Notes under the pieces: model-generated
Seen by the model: the letters and a program-made list of their open reading frames with translations, nothing else
Databases searched by the model: none
Told to the model about the DNA's origin: nothing
Assembly: GCA_019424865.1 (NCBI GenBank)
Contig: JAHYYS010000005.1
Span: forward strand, 1-55,264
Direction: 5' to 3'
From: a bacterium
GTDB taxonomy: Bacteria; Bacillota; Clostridia; Oscillospirales; Oscillospiraceae
DNA length: 55,264 nt
Translations under genes and position numbers: made by a program
Shown here: positions 23,029 to 32,207 of the stretch, piece by piece
How positions within the stretch are numbered: the stretch's first letter is position 1
Layout of the letters: the number at the start of each line of letters is the position of its first letter

Positions 23029-24771
23029 GTGAGAAGTGTATTGCATCAGCTTGGCCGCTATAAAAAAGACACTGGGCTGTGCGTCGTACTGACCACCCTG
23101 GAGGTGATCATGGAGATTTTGCTGCCCTTCATCACCGCTCGGCTGCTGGCCGAAGGACTGGAGGCCAGCAACCTGTCTGCGGTTTACCGGTACGGCGCCA
23201 TTCTGGTGGTCATGTCGCTGCTCAGTCTGATTTTCGGCGCCACCGCCGGCCGGTTTGCGGCCAGCGCCGCATCGGGTTTCGCGGCCAATCTGCGTGAGGC
23301 TATTTACGCCCAGATCCAGACATTTTCATTTTCCAATATTGATAAATTCAGCGTGCCCGGACTGGTCACCCGTATGACCACCGACATCACCAACGTGCAG
23401 CAGGCCTTTATGATGGTGATTCGTATCGCGGTGCGTTCCCCCCTGACACTGATTTTCAGCTTCGGCATGTGTATGTACATCAATGTGGAGCTGAGCCTCA
23501 CCTTCCTGATTGCACTGGGCTTCCTGGTGGCGGTGATCGGCACCATCATGGTGATCACCCTGCGGATTTTCAACCAGGTGTTCCGGAAGTACGACGATTT
23601 GAACGCCAGCGTGCAGGAGAACGTGTCCGCCATCCGGGTGGTCAAGGCCTTTGTGCGGGAGGGCTATGAGGACAGCAAGTTCGCAAAGGCGTCGAAAAGC
23701 CTCTATGATCTGTCTGTCAAGGCCGAGGGCCTGCTGGCCTTCAACGGCCCGTCCATGATGATCGCGGTCTATTTCTGCGTTATCATGGTGTCCTGGCTGG
23801 GCGCTCACTTCATTGTGGTGGACGGCACTTTGGGTACCACCGACCTGACCAGCCTGTACAGCTATATCATGTCGCTGCTTATGAGTCTGATGATGCTCTC
23901 CATGGTGGTGGTGATGATCTCCATGTCCATGGCCAGTATCCGCCGAATCCGGGAGGTGCTGGAGGAGACCCCGGACCTTCACGACCCGGAGCACCCGGTG
24001 ATGGAAGTGAAGGACGGCTCCATCGACTTTAACCATGTGAACTTCTCCTACAAGCACGGCAGCGGAAAAAATGCGCTGACGGATATTGACCTGCATATCA
24101 AGTCCGGCGAGACCATCGGCGTCATCGGCGGCACCGGCAGCGGCAAGAGCAGCCTGGTGAACCTGATCTGCCGGCTGTACGATGTGGATGAGGGCAGCGT
24201 AGAGGTAGGCGGCCTGGACGTGCGGCAGTACGATATGGATGCCCTGCGCGATCAGGTCTCTGTGGTGCTGCAGAAGAACACCCTCTTTTCCGGCACCATT
24301 CTGGACAATCTGCGCTGGGGCAACCCGGATGCCACGGAGGAGGAGTGCGTGGAGGCCTGCAGGGCCGCCTGCGCCGACGAGTTTATCGACCGCTTCCCCG
24401 ACGGCTATCATACCCGCATCGAACGGGGCGGCAATAACGTCTCCGGCGGCCAGAAGCAGCGGCTGTGTATCGCGCGGGCCCTGCTGAAAAAGCCCAAGGT
24501 GCTGATTCTGGATGACTCCACCAGCGCTGTGGACACCGCCACGGACGCAAAGATCCGGGCCGCCTTTGCCCGGAAGATCCCCGGCACCACCAAAATTATC
24601 ATCGCCCAGCGGGTGTCCAGCGTGGAAAACGCCGACCGCATCCTGGTGCTGGACAATGGCCGGGTCAACGCCTTTGACACCCACGAGAATCTGCTCAAGA
24701 CCAACCCGATTTATCAGGAGATCTATGAGTCTCAGGTCAAGGGCGGCGGCGACTTTGACCAGCCGGCGTGA
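23029..24771 (+). CDS. ABC exporter half-transporter with degenerate Walker B
   Basis: A 580-residue fused membrane/ATPase subunit: six transmembrane helices in residues about 15-310, then the nucleotide-binding domain with Walker A GGTGSGKSSL, signature VSGGQKQR and Walker B LILDDSTSAVD. D496 takes the place of the catalytic glutamate, which marks the degenerate-site partner of heterodimeric exporters such as TM287/288 or LmrCD. GTG start after GGGAGG. It works with the next gene product to expel drugs, lipids or peptides. Confidence 0.93.
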   Translation: MRSVLHQLGRYKKDTGLCVVLTTLEVIMEILLPFITARLLAEGLEASNLSAVYRYGAILVVMSLLSLIFGATAGRFAASAASGFAANLREAIYAQIQTFSFSNIDKFSVPGLVTRMTTDITNVQQAFMMVIRIAVRSPLTLIFSFGMCMYINVELSLTFLIALGFLVAVIGTIMVITLRIFNQVFRKYDDLNASVQENVSAIRVVKAFVREGYEDSKFAKASKSLYDLSVKAEGLLAFNGPSMMIAVYFCVIMVSWLGAHFIVVDGTLGTTDLTSLYSYIMSLLMSLMMLSMVVVMISMSMASIRRIREVLEETPDLHDPEHPVMEVKDGSIDFNHVNFSYKHGSGKNALTDIDLHIKSGETIGVIGGTGSGKSSLVNLICRLYDVDEGSVEVGGLDVRQYDMDALRDQVSVVLQKNTLFSGTILDNLRWGNPDATEEECVEACRAACADEFIDRFPDGYHTRIERGGNNVSGGQKQRLCIARALLKKPKVLILDDSTSAVDTATDAKIRAAFARKIPGTTKIIIAQRVSSVENADRILVLDNGRVNAFDTHENLLKTNPIYQEIYESQVKGGGDFDQPA

Positions 24772-24788
24772 GAGGAGGAAACGAAGCG

Positions 24789-26675
24789 ATGAATCATCCT
24801 GTCAACCGGGGCAGAGGCAGAGACGTGCTGGGCCGCGTGATCCGCTATATGCTCCACTACTATAAGCATCTGTTCGGTGTGGTAATCCTGTGCATTTTGG
24901 TTTCTGCTGTGTGTACTGTGGTGGGGGCCACTTTTCCCCAGACCCTGATCGACAGCTATATCGTCCCCATGCTGCAAAACGGCTCTCAGGATTTCAGCGG
25001 CCTCTACCATGATATTGTACGCCTGGCCTGCATCATGGGCGTGGGCGTGGTCGCCTCCTTTTCCTATAACCGAATCATGGTTAATGTGAGCCAGGGCACC
25101 CTGTGCCACCTGAGAGACGATCTGTTCCACAAGATGGAGTCTCTTCCCATCAAATACTTCGATACCCACGCCCATGGAGACATCATGTCCGTGTATACCA
25201 ACGACGTGGACACCCTGCGCCAGCTTTTAAGCCAGAGCATCCCCCAGATTATCAACTCCGGCTTTTCCATGACGGCCACTCTGGTGACCATGCTGATTAT
25301 GAGCCCCGCGCTCACGGTGATTTCCATTCTCACTGCCGTGGTGATGCTGACGGTTACCAAAAACTTCACCCGCCTGTCCGGCAAGTATTTTGTTCAGCAG
25401 CAGCAGGCCCTGGGTGCCGTGGACGGCTTTATTGAGGAGATGCTGGACGGACAGAAGGTGGTCAAGGTCTTCTGCCACGAGGAGGCTGCCAAGGCCGATT
25501 TCCACAAGGTGAACGAGACCCTGCGCCAGAGCGCCAACCTGGCCAACCGCTATTCCAACCTGCTCATGCCCATCAACGCCAACGTGGGCTGGCTGAGCTA
25601 TGTGGTGGTGGCCGTTGTCGGGGCGATTCTGGCCATCAACAACAATATGGCGGGCGTCACCCTGGGCACTGTGATTACCTTTGTGGGTCTGAACAAGAGC
25701 TTCACCAACCCCATTGCACAGGTGAGCATGCAGATCAACTTTGTGGTCACCGCGGCCGCCGGCGCCCAGCGTGTGTTTGACCTGATGGATGAAATTCCGG
25801 AGAAGGACGAAGGCTATGTGGAGCTGGTAAACGCCAAGGAAGACGCCGAGGGCCAGCTGCACGAGAGCGTGGAGCGCACCAATGTGTGGGCATGGAAGCA
25901 CCCCCACAAGGCGGACGGCACCGTTACCTATACAAGGCTGCAGGGCGGGGTGGTTTTCGACGGCGTGGACTTCGGCTATGACGAAAAGAAGCTGGTGCTC
26001 CACGACATCAGCCTGTGGGCCAAGCCGGGCCAGAAGATTGCCTTTGTAGGGGCTACCGGCGCGGGCAAGACCACGATCACAAACCTGATCAACCGCTTCT
26101 ATGACATTGCCGACGGAAAGATCCGCTACGACGGCATCAATATCAACAAGATCAAAAAGCCGGATCTGCGCCGGTCCCTGGGCATTGTGCTTCAGGACAC
26201 CCACCTGTTTACCGGCACGGTGCTGGAGAATATCCGCTACGGCAATCTGGACGCCACCGACGAGGAGTGCATGGCCGCGGCCAAGCTGGCCAATGCGGAC
26301 GGCTTTATCCGCCGCCTGCCGGATGGATACAACACCATGCTCACCGGCGACGGGGCCAATTTGTCCCAGGGCCAGCGGCAGCTGCTGGCCATTGCCCGGG
26401 CCGCTGTGGCGGATCCGCCGGTGCTGATTTTGGACGAGGCCACCTCCTCCATCGATACCCGGACGGAGAAGCTGGTTCAGGACGGCATGGACGCGCTGAT
26501 GACCGGACGGACCACCTTTGTCATCGCCCACCGGCTCTCCACCGTGCGCAACGCCAACTGCATCATGGTCATGGAGCAGGGCCGCATCATTGAGCGGGGC
26601 ACCCACGACGAGCTGATTGAGAAAAAAGGAAAGTATTATCAGCTGTACACCGGAAATTTTGCGGAGAACGCATAA
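24789..26675 (+). CDS. ABC exporter half-transporter, catalytic partner
   Basis: A 628-residue partner subunit. It has six transmembrane helices, Walker A GATGAGKTTI, an altered signature LSQGQRQL (Q for G) and an intact Walker B LILDEATSSID with E550. The pairing of an altered signature here with a missing glutamate in the other subunit is the complementary pattern of TM288-like proteins: one canonical ATP site and one degenerate site. The ATG at 24789 has GAGGAGG ten bases upstream; a GTG at 24768 overlaps the previous stop and would precede that site. Confidence 0.94.
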   Translation: MNHPVNRGRGRDVLGRVIRYMLHYYKHLFGVVILCILVSAVCTVVGATFPQTLIDSYIVPMLQNGSQDFSGLYHDIVRLACIMGVGVVASFSYNRIMVNVSQGTLCHLRDDLFHKMESLPIKYFDTHAHGDIMSVYTNDVDTLRQLLSQSIPQIINSGFSMTATLVTMLIMSPALTVISILTAVVMLTVTKNFTRLSGKYFVQQQQALGAVDGFIEEMLDGQKVVKVFCHEEAAKADFHKVNETLRQSANLANRYSNLLMPINANVGWLSYVVVAVVGAILAINNNMAGVTLGTVITFVGLNKSFTNPIAQVSMQINFVVTAAAGAQRVFDLMDEIPEKDEGYVELVNAKEDAEGQLHESVERTNVWAWKHPHKADGTVTYTRLQGGVVFDGVDFGYDEKKLVLHDISLWAKPGQKIAFVGATGAGKTTITNLINRFYDIADGKIRYDGININKIKKPDLRRSLGIVLQDTHLFTGTVLENIRYGNLDATDEECMAAAKLANADGFIRRLPDGYNTMLTGDGANLSQGQRQLLAIARAAVADPPVLILDEATSSIDTRTEKLVQDGMDALMTGRTTFVIAHRLSTVRNANCIMVMEQGRIIERGTHDELIEKKGKYYQLYTGNFAENA

Positions 26676-26693
26676 GGAAAGGGGAAAGACCGC

Positions 26694-27203
26694 ATGCAGA
26701 TCAGACAGGAAACTCCGGCGGACTATGATCAGGTATACGACCTGGTTCAGGAGGCCTTTGCCTCCGCGGAACACAGGGACGGGACGGAACAGGACTTGGT
26801 TGCAGCGCTTCGGCGGGGCGGCGCCTTTATTCCGCAGCTGTCACTGGTGGCGGAGGCGGATGGCCAGCTGGCGGGACACATCCTGTTCACCGAAGGAGAG
26901 GTGGGGGGCGTCACCGTGCTGATTTTGGCGCCCCTGTCTGTGCGGCCGGCCTTTCAGCGTATGGGGGTGGGGACTGCCCTGATTCAGGAGGGGCACAAAA
27001 TTGCCAGAGCCCTGGGCTATCCCTATTCCCTGGTGCTGGGCAGCGAGACCTATTATCCCCGCAGCGGGTACCGCCCGGCGGAGGAGTTTGGAATCGAGGT
27101 TCCGGCGGGCATCCCCTCCGCCAATTTTATGGCGATTCGGCTGCGGGAGGATGCAGAACCCCTGAGCGGACATGTGGTCTATCCCAGGGAGTTCGGGATT
27201 TGA
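26694..27203 (+). CDS. GNAT N-acetyltransferase (YhbS-like)
   Basis: A 169-residue GNAT protein. Acetyl-CoA binding is indicated by the beta4-alpha3 segment LAPLSVRPAFQRMGVGTALI (QRMGVG as the R/Q-x-x-G-x-G/A loop). The C-terminal part (LGSETYYPRSGYRPAEEFGI) is characteristic of YhbS-like members. It is 18 bases after the ABC genes with its own ribosome site, so it is probably in the same operon. The substrate is unknown; acetylation of a toxic amine would fit the exporter context but is a guess. Confidence 0.85.
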   Translation: MQIRQETPADYDQVYDLVQEAFASAEHRDGTEQDLVAALRRGGAFIPQLSLVAEADGQLAGHILFTEGEVGGVTVLILAPLSVRPAFQRMGVGTALIQEGHKIARALGYPYSLVLGSETYYPRSGYRPAEEFGIEVPAGIPSANFMAIRLREDAEPLSGHVVYPREFGI

Positions 27204-27216
27204 TATTCCCTTTGTG

Positions 27217-27260
27217 TCGGGCACGCGGGGGCGGCAGGCCTCTGCGTGCCCGAATTTTTT
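27217..27260 (+). terminator. Terminator of the MarR-ABC-GNAT operon
   Basis: TCGGGCACGC (27217-27226) pairs with GCGTGCCCGA (27244-27253), followed by ATTTTTT. Confidence 0.88.
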
Positions 27261-27303
27261 CCGGGAAAGATGCGCCGCAGGGGCATTTCTTGCACCTGAT
27301 GAT

Positions 27304-27333
27304 TTGACAGAATACCGCCCGCTAGGGTACAAT
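27304..27333 (+). promoter_or_regulatory. Promoter and long leader of tgt
   Basis: TTGACA (27304-27309) and TACAAT (27328-27333) are spaced 18 bases apart. The start would be near 27340, leaving about 220 bases of leader before tgt. The stretch 27261-27560 has no convincing gene; a 12-codon reading frame at 27379-27417 lacks a good ribosome site. Confidence 0.7.
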
Positions 27334-27560
27334 AGCCGCAGCCATCAAGCAGCCTTTGCCCCTGGCGCAGTTTTGGATATGAGTGCGGAGGAGGCGTTTC
27401 TCCGGCTGAACACATAAATCCAACGGTCTGCTTTCATCGCTGACAGCGCCGCAGGGGCGATTCAGGGACAGAGAAAGTCAGGCCTGTCCCCGGCGCACAG
27501 GGCGCAGCTGCACAATTTTTCACAGCTTATTGAAAAGAAATAGAAGTAGGAGGAACCGGC

Positions 27561-28706
27561 TTGTTTCAGGTAATCAGACAAGAGGGGAGAGCCCGCCGCG
27601 GCGTGTTCACCTGTCCCCATGGGACGGTGCAGACCCCCGTATTTATGAACGTGGGGACCCAGGGGGCGATTAAGGGGGCGGTGTCTGCCCGGGACTTAAA
27701 GGAAATTGGCTGCCAGATTGAGCTGTCCAATACCTACCATCTGCACCTTCGGCCGGGGGACCGAACGGTAAAGGAGCTGGGCGGACTGCACCAGTTCATG
27801 GGGTGGGACGGTCCTATCCTTACAGACAGCGGCGGTTTTCAGGTGTTCTCGCTGGCCTCTCTGCGGAAAATCAAGGAGGAGGGGGTTTATTTTTCCTCCC
27901 ACATTGACGGCCGCAAGATTTTTATGGGGCCGGAGGAGTCCATGCAGATTCAGTCCAACTTGGGCAGCGACATTGCCATGGCCTTTGACGAGTGTATTGA
28001 GAACCCGTCGCCCAGGGAGTATGTGGAGGCCTCCTGCCGGCGGACGGCGCGGTGGCTGGAGCGGTGTGTGACGGAGCACCAGCGTCTCAGCCGGGAGCCC
28101 GGATGCGTGAATCCGGGGCAGATGCTGTTTGGCATCAATCAGGGGGGGACTTACCCCGATATTCGGGTGGCGCACATGCAGCAAATCGCCCGGATTCCCT
28201 GTGACGGCTATGCCATCGGCGGTCTGGCGGTGGGAGAACCCACCCAGACGATGTATGACATCATTGACGCCGTGGAGCCCCATATGCCGAAGGACAAGCC
28301 GCGCTATCTGATGGGGGTGGGCACCCCCTCCAATATCATCGAGGCGGTGGCCCGCGGGGTGGACTTTTTTGACTGTGTCATGCCCGCCCGCAACGCCCGG
28401 CACGGCAAGCTGTATACCTGGCGGGGCACGATCAATATCAAAAATGAGAAATATAAGCTGGATACCAGACCGGTGGATGAAACCTGTACCTGTCCCGCCT
28501 GCTCCGCGTTCTCCCGGGCCTATCTGCGCCATCTGTTTGCGGCGGGGGAAATGCTGGCGATGCGGCTGGCGGTGCTGCACAATCTCCATTTTTATAATGA
28601 GCTGATGGCCCGTATCCGCACTGAGCTGGAGCAGGGGACCTTTGAGCAATTCCGCAGGACCTATTCCGGACTGCTGGATGGGCGTGTCCGGGAGGAGACG
28701 GAATGA
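27561..28706 (+). CDS. tgt: Queuine tRNA-ribosyltransferase
   Basis: Tgt exchanges guanine 34 of His/Asp/Asn/Tyr tRNAs for preQ1 or a related base. The 381-residue TIM barrel has catalytic D89 in TDSGGFQVFSL, FGINQGG, and the zinc site C-x-C-x2-C followed by His (CTCPACSAFSRAYLRHLF ... LHNLHFY). The start is TTG, six bases after AGGAGG, which gives the family N terminus (FQVIRQEGRARRG). queA is elsewhere in the window on the opposite strand. Whether this form uses preQ1 or salvaged queuine cannot be decided by eye. Confidence 0.96.
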   Translation: MFQVIRQEGRARRGVFTCPHGTVQTPVFMNVGTQGAIKGAVSARDLKEIGCQIELSNTYHLHLRPGDRTVKELGGLHQFMGWDGPILTDSGGFQVFSLASLRKIKEEGVYFSSHIDGRKIFMGPEESMQIQSNLGSDIAMAFDECIENPSPREYVEASCRRTARWLERCVTEHQRLSREPGCVNPGQMLFGINQGGTYPDIRVAHMQQIARIPCDGYAIGGLAVGEPTQTMYDIIDAVEPHMPKDKPRYLMGVGTPSNIIEAVARGVDFFDCVMPARNARHGKLYTWRGTINIKNEKYKLDTRPVDETCTCPACSAFSRAYLRHLFAAGEMLAMRLAVLHNLHFYNELMARIRTELEQGTFEQFRRTYSGLLDGRVREETE

Positions 28707-28751
28707 GCCGCCCTTGCTCCGGCACCGCGCAGACAAAGCAGAAGAAAGGTC

Positions 28752-28784
28752 AAAAAGTCCCTCCGGACGGGGGGACTTTTTCTG
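28752..28784 (+). terminator. Terminator after tgt
   Basis: AAAAAGTCCC (28752-28761) pairs with GGGACTTTTT (28772-28781) around a GC-rich loop, followed by CTG. The A-run on the other side allows function on both strands. Confidence 0.82.
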
Positions 28785-28882
28785 TCATGCGAAAGGTTGC
28801 ATGGAAGGAATGCAATTTCAAAATGACAGGAAGATACAAACAAAGGCAGAATTTACCTTGAAAAACAAAATATGAAACCTAC

Positions 28883-28911
28883 TTGTCAAGTTGCATACTG
28901 TGTGCTAAAAT
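28883..28911 (+). promoter_or_regulatory. Promoter upstream of the c-di-GMP/GH3 cluster
   Basis: TTGTCA (28883-28888) and TAAAAT (28906-28911) are 17 bases apart. A roughly 105-base leader follows; it can form small stems (CTGTT/AACAG; GGCGTT with AACGCC just before the AGGAG site). The gene-free stretch 28707-29022 otherwise holds only the tgt terminator. Confidence 0.7.
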
Positions 28912-29022
28912 AGCTTTGTTTCGACAAGCGGCGGGGCGTTTCAGCTGTTTTTTAACAGATATCTTCTGTAAAGCGCTGTGGCTTGTTGATACAGCATAAA
29001 GAACGCCGCAGGAGTGTGAAGG

Positions 29023-32000
29023 ATGGAGCGCTCAGTACGGAAAACAGAAAATCAAATACGGCTGCTGTTTATCGTACTGTCCATTTTGATTCTTGTGGTA
29101 TCTGCATTTCTTGCCGGAAACGCATTGAAAATGCATCAGCAGATAGAGCGCCGTACCGGGGACTATTTGTCTGATGTATCGGCTCAGATTGTGGATAAGA
29201 TTGACAGCCGCATTGACAATTCCGTGCAGATGCTGCAGACGCTGCGGGACAGTGCTGTTTTGTTTTCTTCGGAACAGGCGCGGGCCTTTTTGGAGAGCAA
29301 GCGCCAATTTTCCGGCTATGATGGGCTTTGGCTTTTTGATGACTGGAGCGCAGTTAACACTTGGCTGGCCGAGGCATACAGCGGTACTGCCCTGGACGAA
29401 CAATCAGAGAGCGGGCTTCAGCTCTTGGTGGTTCCGGGGGGCGACACATTGATTTACTGTGTCTCAGATTCGGAAGAGAGCCGCTCGCCGGTGATTGTCG
29501 GCATAAAAACAAGCGAGACCCTGGAACGCCTGCTGAACGAGGACAGCTTTGACGGCCAGGGAATTTCCTTTGTCATTACAGGGGATGGAACCGTAATTTC
29601 CATGCCGGAGGAAAGAGAGCTGGCCCGGGAGCTGGATAAGGCCTATCATGATGGGTCTGAGGCGGAATTTACCCGGATGGAAGCGGATATCCAGACCAGC
29701 AGGTCGGGCATTATACTGTTTACCGATACGAACGGTGAAAAGGTGATGGTGCGGTACGAGCCGCTGCGATATACGGACTGGTATGTCATTACCATGATAC
29801 CGGCCGATATTATCAGCGGGGGCATCAGCATGCTCTCCGTCACCCAGCTGATTTTTACCATGGCAACCATCTTTCTGCTGGGTATCAGTATGGCAGCACT
29901 CACCATCAGCTATCGCTCCAACCGCAAAAAACTGGAGCAGCTGGCCTTCTGCGACGAGGTTACCGGCGGGATGAACTATGCCAGGTTTCAGATTCTGGCC
30001 CGCGACACGCTGAAGGAGAAGGAACGGCAGTATGCTATGGTTTCCATGGACGTACAGGAGTTTAAGCTGCTGAACAAGGTGCTTGGGACAGAGGAAGGAA
30101 ACCGCGCCCTGAAGTATCTGTATCATGTTTTAGAGCAGAATCTGGCTGATGATGAGCCGATGGCCAGAAACGTGGGAGATATTTTCTATTTTCTGCTCCA
30201 CAATCGAAATGAGGACGAGATATGCGCCAGACTGGGCCGTATCTATGAACAGGTCAAGGCCTATCACAAGGGCCGGAAGGATCCTTATTATATTGAACTG
30301 CGCTTTGGAATTTATATGCCGGAAGGCGGCGGCGAGACGCTGGTCGATATGCAGGAGAAAGCCAACATCGCACGGAAGTCCCAGAAGGATGGCCGGCATC
30401 AGTACCATTTTTACAGTGAAGAGCGCAGTGAGCAGCATCTGAAAGAAAAGGAATTGATGGCGTCGGTGGAGAAGTCCCTGCAGAACGGGGAATTTATGAT
30501 CTATCTGCAGCCAAAGGTGAGGCTGGATGACTGCCGGATTGCCGGGGCCGAGGCACTGATCCGCTGGCGCCATCCCCAAAAGGGCCTGCTCTCTCCGGAT
30601 ATGTTTATTCCCGCGGCAGAGCAGTACCGCGTGGTGGGACAGCTGGACCTTTTTGTGTTTGAACAGGTGTGCCGCGTGCTCAGCCGCTGGAAGCAGGAGG
30701 GAAAGGAACTGTTTCCCATCTCGGTCAATTTGTCAAGACAAAATCTGGAAACGCTGGATTTTCTGGATGATTACAGTGCAATCTGCCGGCAGCATGAGGT
30801 CTCTCCCAGCTTGATAGAGTTCGAGCTGACCGAGACCATTATGTTTGAAAATCCCCAGGGCGTCAAATCTGTAATTGACGAGATTCATAAGCTGGGTTTT
30901 CAGTGTTCTCTGGATGATTTTGGAACGGGCTTCTCGTCTCTGGGGCTGTTAAACGACCTGTATGTAGACGCCATCAAGCTGGACCGCAGCTTTTTCTATG
31001 GAAAAAATAATAACCGCCAGGGGCGCTATATTGTCGAGGCGATTCTCAAGCTGGCCGCCCAGCTTCACATCCGCACTGTGGCGGAGGGGATTGACAGCAT
31101 ACGGCAGGTGCAATATCTGCGGCAGACCGGCTGCAATATGATTCAGGGGTTTGTGTTTTTCAAGCCCATGCCGGTGGACGTTTTTGAAGAGACGGTCTTT
31201 GAAGAGGGCCGGCCCAGATATGTGCGGGTGGGAGAGACGGTACGCGACGATCCCCCTGTGGAGGTGCCGGGGATTCCGGCCAGGCAGGGGCAAAATGAAA
31301 GCGTCATGATGTTTACCTATTTCCCGCAGGAGGATGAAGTGGTATTTTCCTCCCCCTTCTCGCCGGCATTGGGGAAACAGTATACCTTTCCCAATGCCAG
31401 GGCGCTGTTCCGCACCTCTGAGCTGATTCATGAAAATGACCGGGAGGATTTTTTCCGCATGCTGGACCGCTGTCAGCGGGAAGACGGCTGGGTCGACAAT
31501 GTGCTCCGCTTTTATATGGCGGGAAACCGGTATGAATGGCTGGAGCTGCACTTGCACCGGGAGTCCCGGACCGCAGCGGGCGAGGGGATCATCACAGGGA
31601 TTCTGGTCAATACTGCCAGCTGGAAAAATGAACTGGACCACTGGAAGGAAAAGGCAAACCGGGATGCGCTGACGGGCTTATACAACCGGGCCTTTTTCGA
31701 ACTGTGGACCACAGCCCAGCTGAAGAGTGAAACTTTGACCTCCGGCTCCGTTATTTTTCTGGACATTGACGACTTTAAGAAGGCCAACGACACCCTGGGG
31801 CATGCTTTCGGCGACGACATCCTCTGCTGTATCGCCAAGCGCATTCTCGGTGTGTTCCGGCAGACCGACGTGGTGGCCCGGTATGGGGGAGACGAATTCG
31901 TCATCTTTGTCGGTTCCGTGACCAAAGGAATCCTGCTGGAGCGGCTGGAACAGCTGTGCGGCGTATTCCGCTACCCATACCGGAACGGCAGCCTGCGCTA

Positions 32001-32184
32001 TAAAATTTCCGGAAGCGTGGGGGCGGCCATGTATCCGGAAGACGGCCGGGAGTATGAACAATTGATGGAGCATGCGGACGCTGCGCTGTACGAGGCGAAA
32101 AGGCGAGGAAAGGATCAGTTTGTTCTGTACGAGCCCTATATGAGCGAAAATTTGGACAAGCAAGAGCCGCCGGATCGGGCGTGA
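29023..32184 (+). CDS. Membrane sensor with degenerate GGDEF, EAL, PAS-like and active GGDEF domains
   Basis: A 1053-residue cyclic-di-GMP protein. Two transmembrane helices (about 13-35 and 270-292) bracket an extracellular sensor of Cache type. A first GGDEF-like domain is degenerate (VGDIF at 384-388). The EAL domain is intact: E510-A-L, NLSRQN, ELTETIMFEN, LDDFGTGFSSLG, IKLDRSF, AEGID and QGFVFFKPM, so phosphodiesterase activity is likely. A PAS-like stretch (about 770-890) leads to a canonical GGDEF at 955-959 (RYGGDEFVIF), which should make cyclic-di-GMP. The start has AGGAG ten bases upstream. It is first in a cluster with a methyltransferase-like protein, GH3 and HD-GYP. Confidence 0.92.
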   Translation: MERSVRKTENQIRLLFIVLSILILVVSAFLAGNALKMHQQIERRTGDYLSDVSAQIVDKIDSRIDNSVQMLQTLRDSAVLFSSEQARAFLESKRQFSGYDGLWLFDDWSAVNTWLAEAYSGTALDEQSESGLQLLVVPGGDTLIYCVSDSEESRSPVIVGIKTSETLERLLNEDSFDGQGISFVITGDGTVISMPEERELARELDKAYHDGSEAEFTRMEADIQTSRSGIILFTDTNGEKVMVRYEPLRYTDWYVITMIPADIISGGISMLSVTQLIFTMATIFLLGISMAALTISYRSNRKKLEQLAFCDEVTGGMNYARFQILARDTLKEKERQYAMVSMDVQEFKLLNKVLGTEEGNRALKYLYHVLEQNLADDEPMARNVGDIFYFLLHNRNEDEICARLGRIYEQVKAYHKGRKDPYYIELRFGIYMPEGGGETLVDMQEKANIARKSQKDGRHQYHFYSEERSEQHLKEKELMASVEKSLQNGEFMIYLQPKVRLDDCRIAGAEALIRWRHPQKGLLSPDMFIPAAEQYRVVGQLDLFVFEQVCRVLSRWKQEGKELFPISVNLSRQNLETLDFLDDYSAICRQHEVSPSLIEFELTETIMFENPQGVKSVIDEIHKLGFQCSLDDFGTGFSSLGLLNDLYVDAIKLDRSFFYGKNNNRQGRYIVEAILKLAAQLHIRTVAEGIDSIRQVQYLRQTGCNMIQGFVFFKPMPVDVFEETVFEEGRPRYVRVGETVRDDPPVEVPGIPARQGQNESVMMFTYFPQEDEVVFSSPFSPALGKQYTFPNARALFRTSELIHENDREDFFRMLDRCQREDGWVDNVLRFYMAGNRYEWLELHLHRESRTAAGEGIITGILVNTASWKNELDHWKEKANRDALTGLYNRAFFELWTTAQLKSETLTSGSVIFLDIDDFKKANDTLGHAFGDDILCCIAKRILGVFRQTDVVARYGGDEFVIFVGSVTKGILLERLEQLCGVFRYPYRNGSLRYKISGSVGAAMYPEDGREYEQLMEHADAALYEAKRRGKDQFVLYEPYMSENLDKQEPPDRA

Positions 32185-32207
32185 ATGAATTAGGCTGAGG
32201 AGTTAAT

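Noticed and set aside
27172..27417. 81-residue frame over the GNAT 3' end and terminator
   Set aside because: It runs through a strong terminator hairpin, has no ribosome site and its sequence shows no domain.
28912..29022. Cyclic-di-GMP riboswitch ahead of the GGDEF/EAL gene
   Set aside because: The conserved GEMM blocks are not recognisable; I kept only a low-weight note on the leader.
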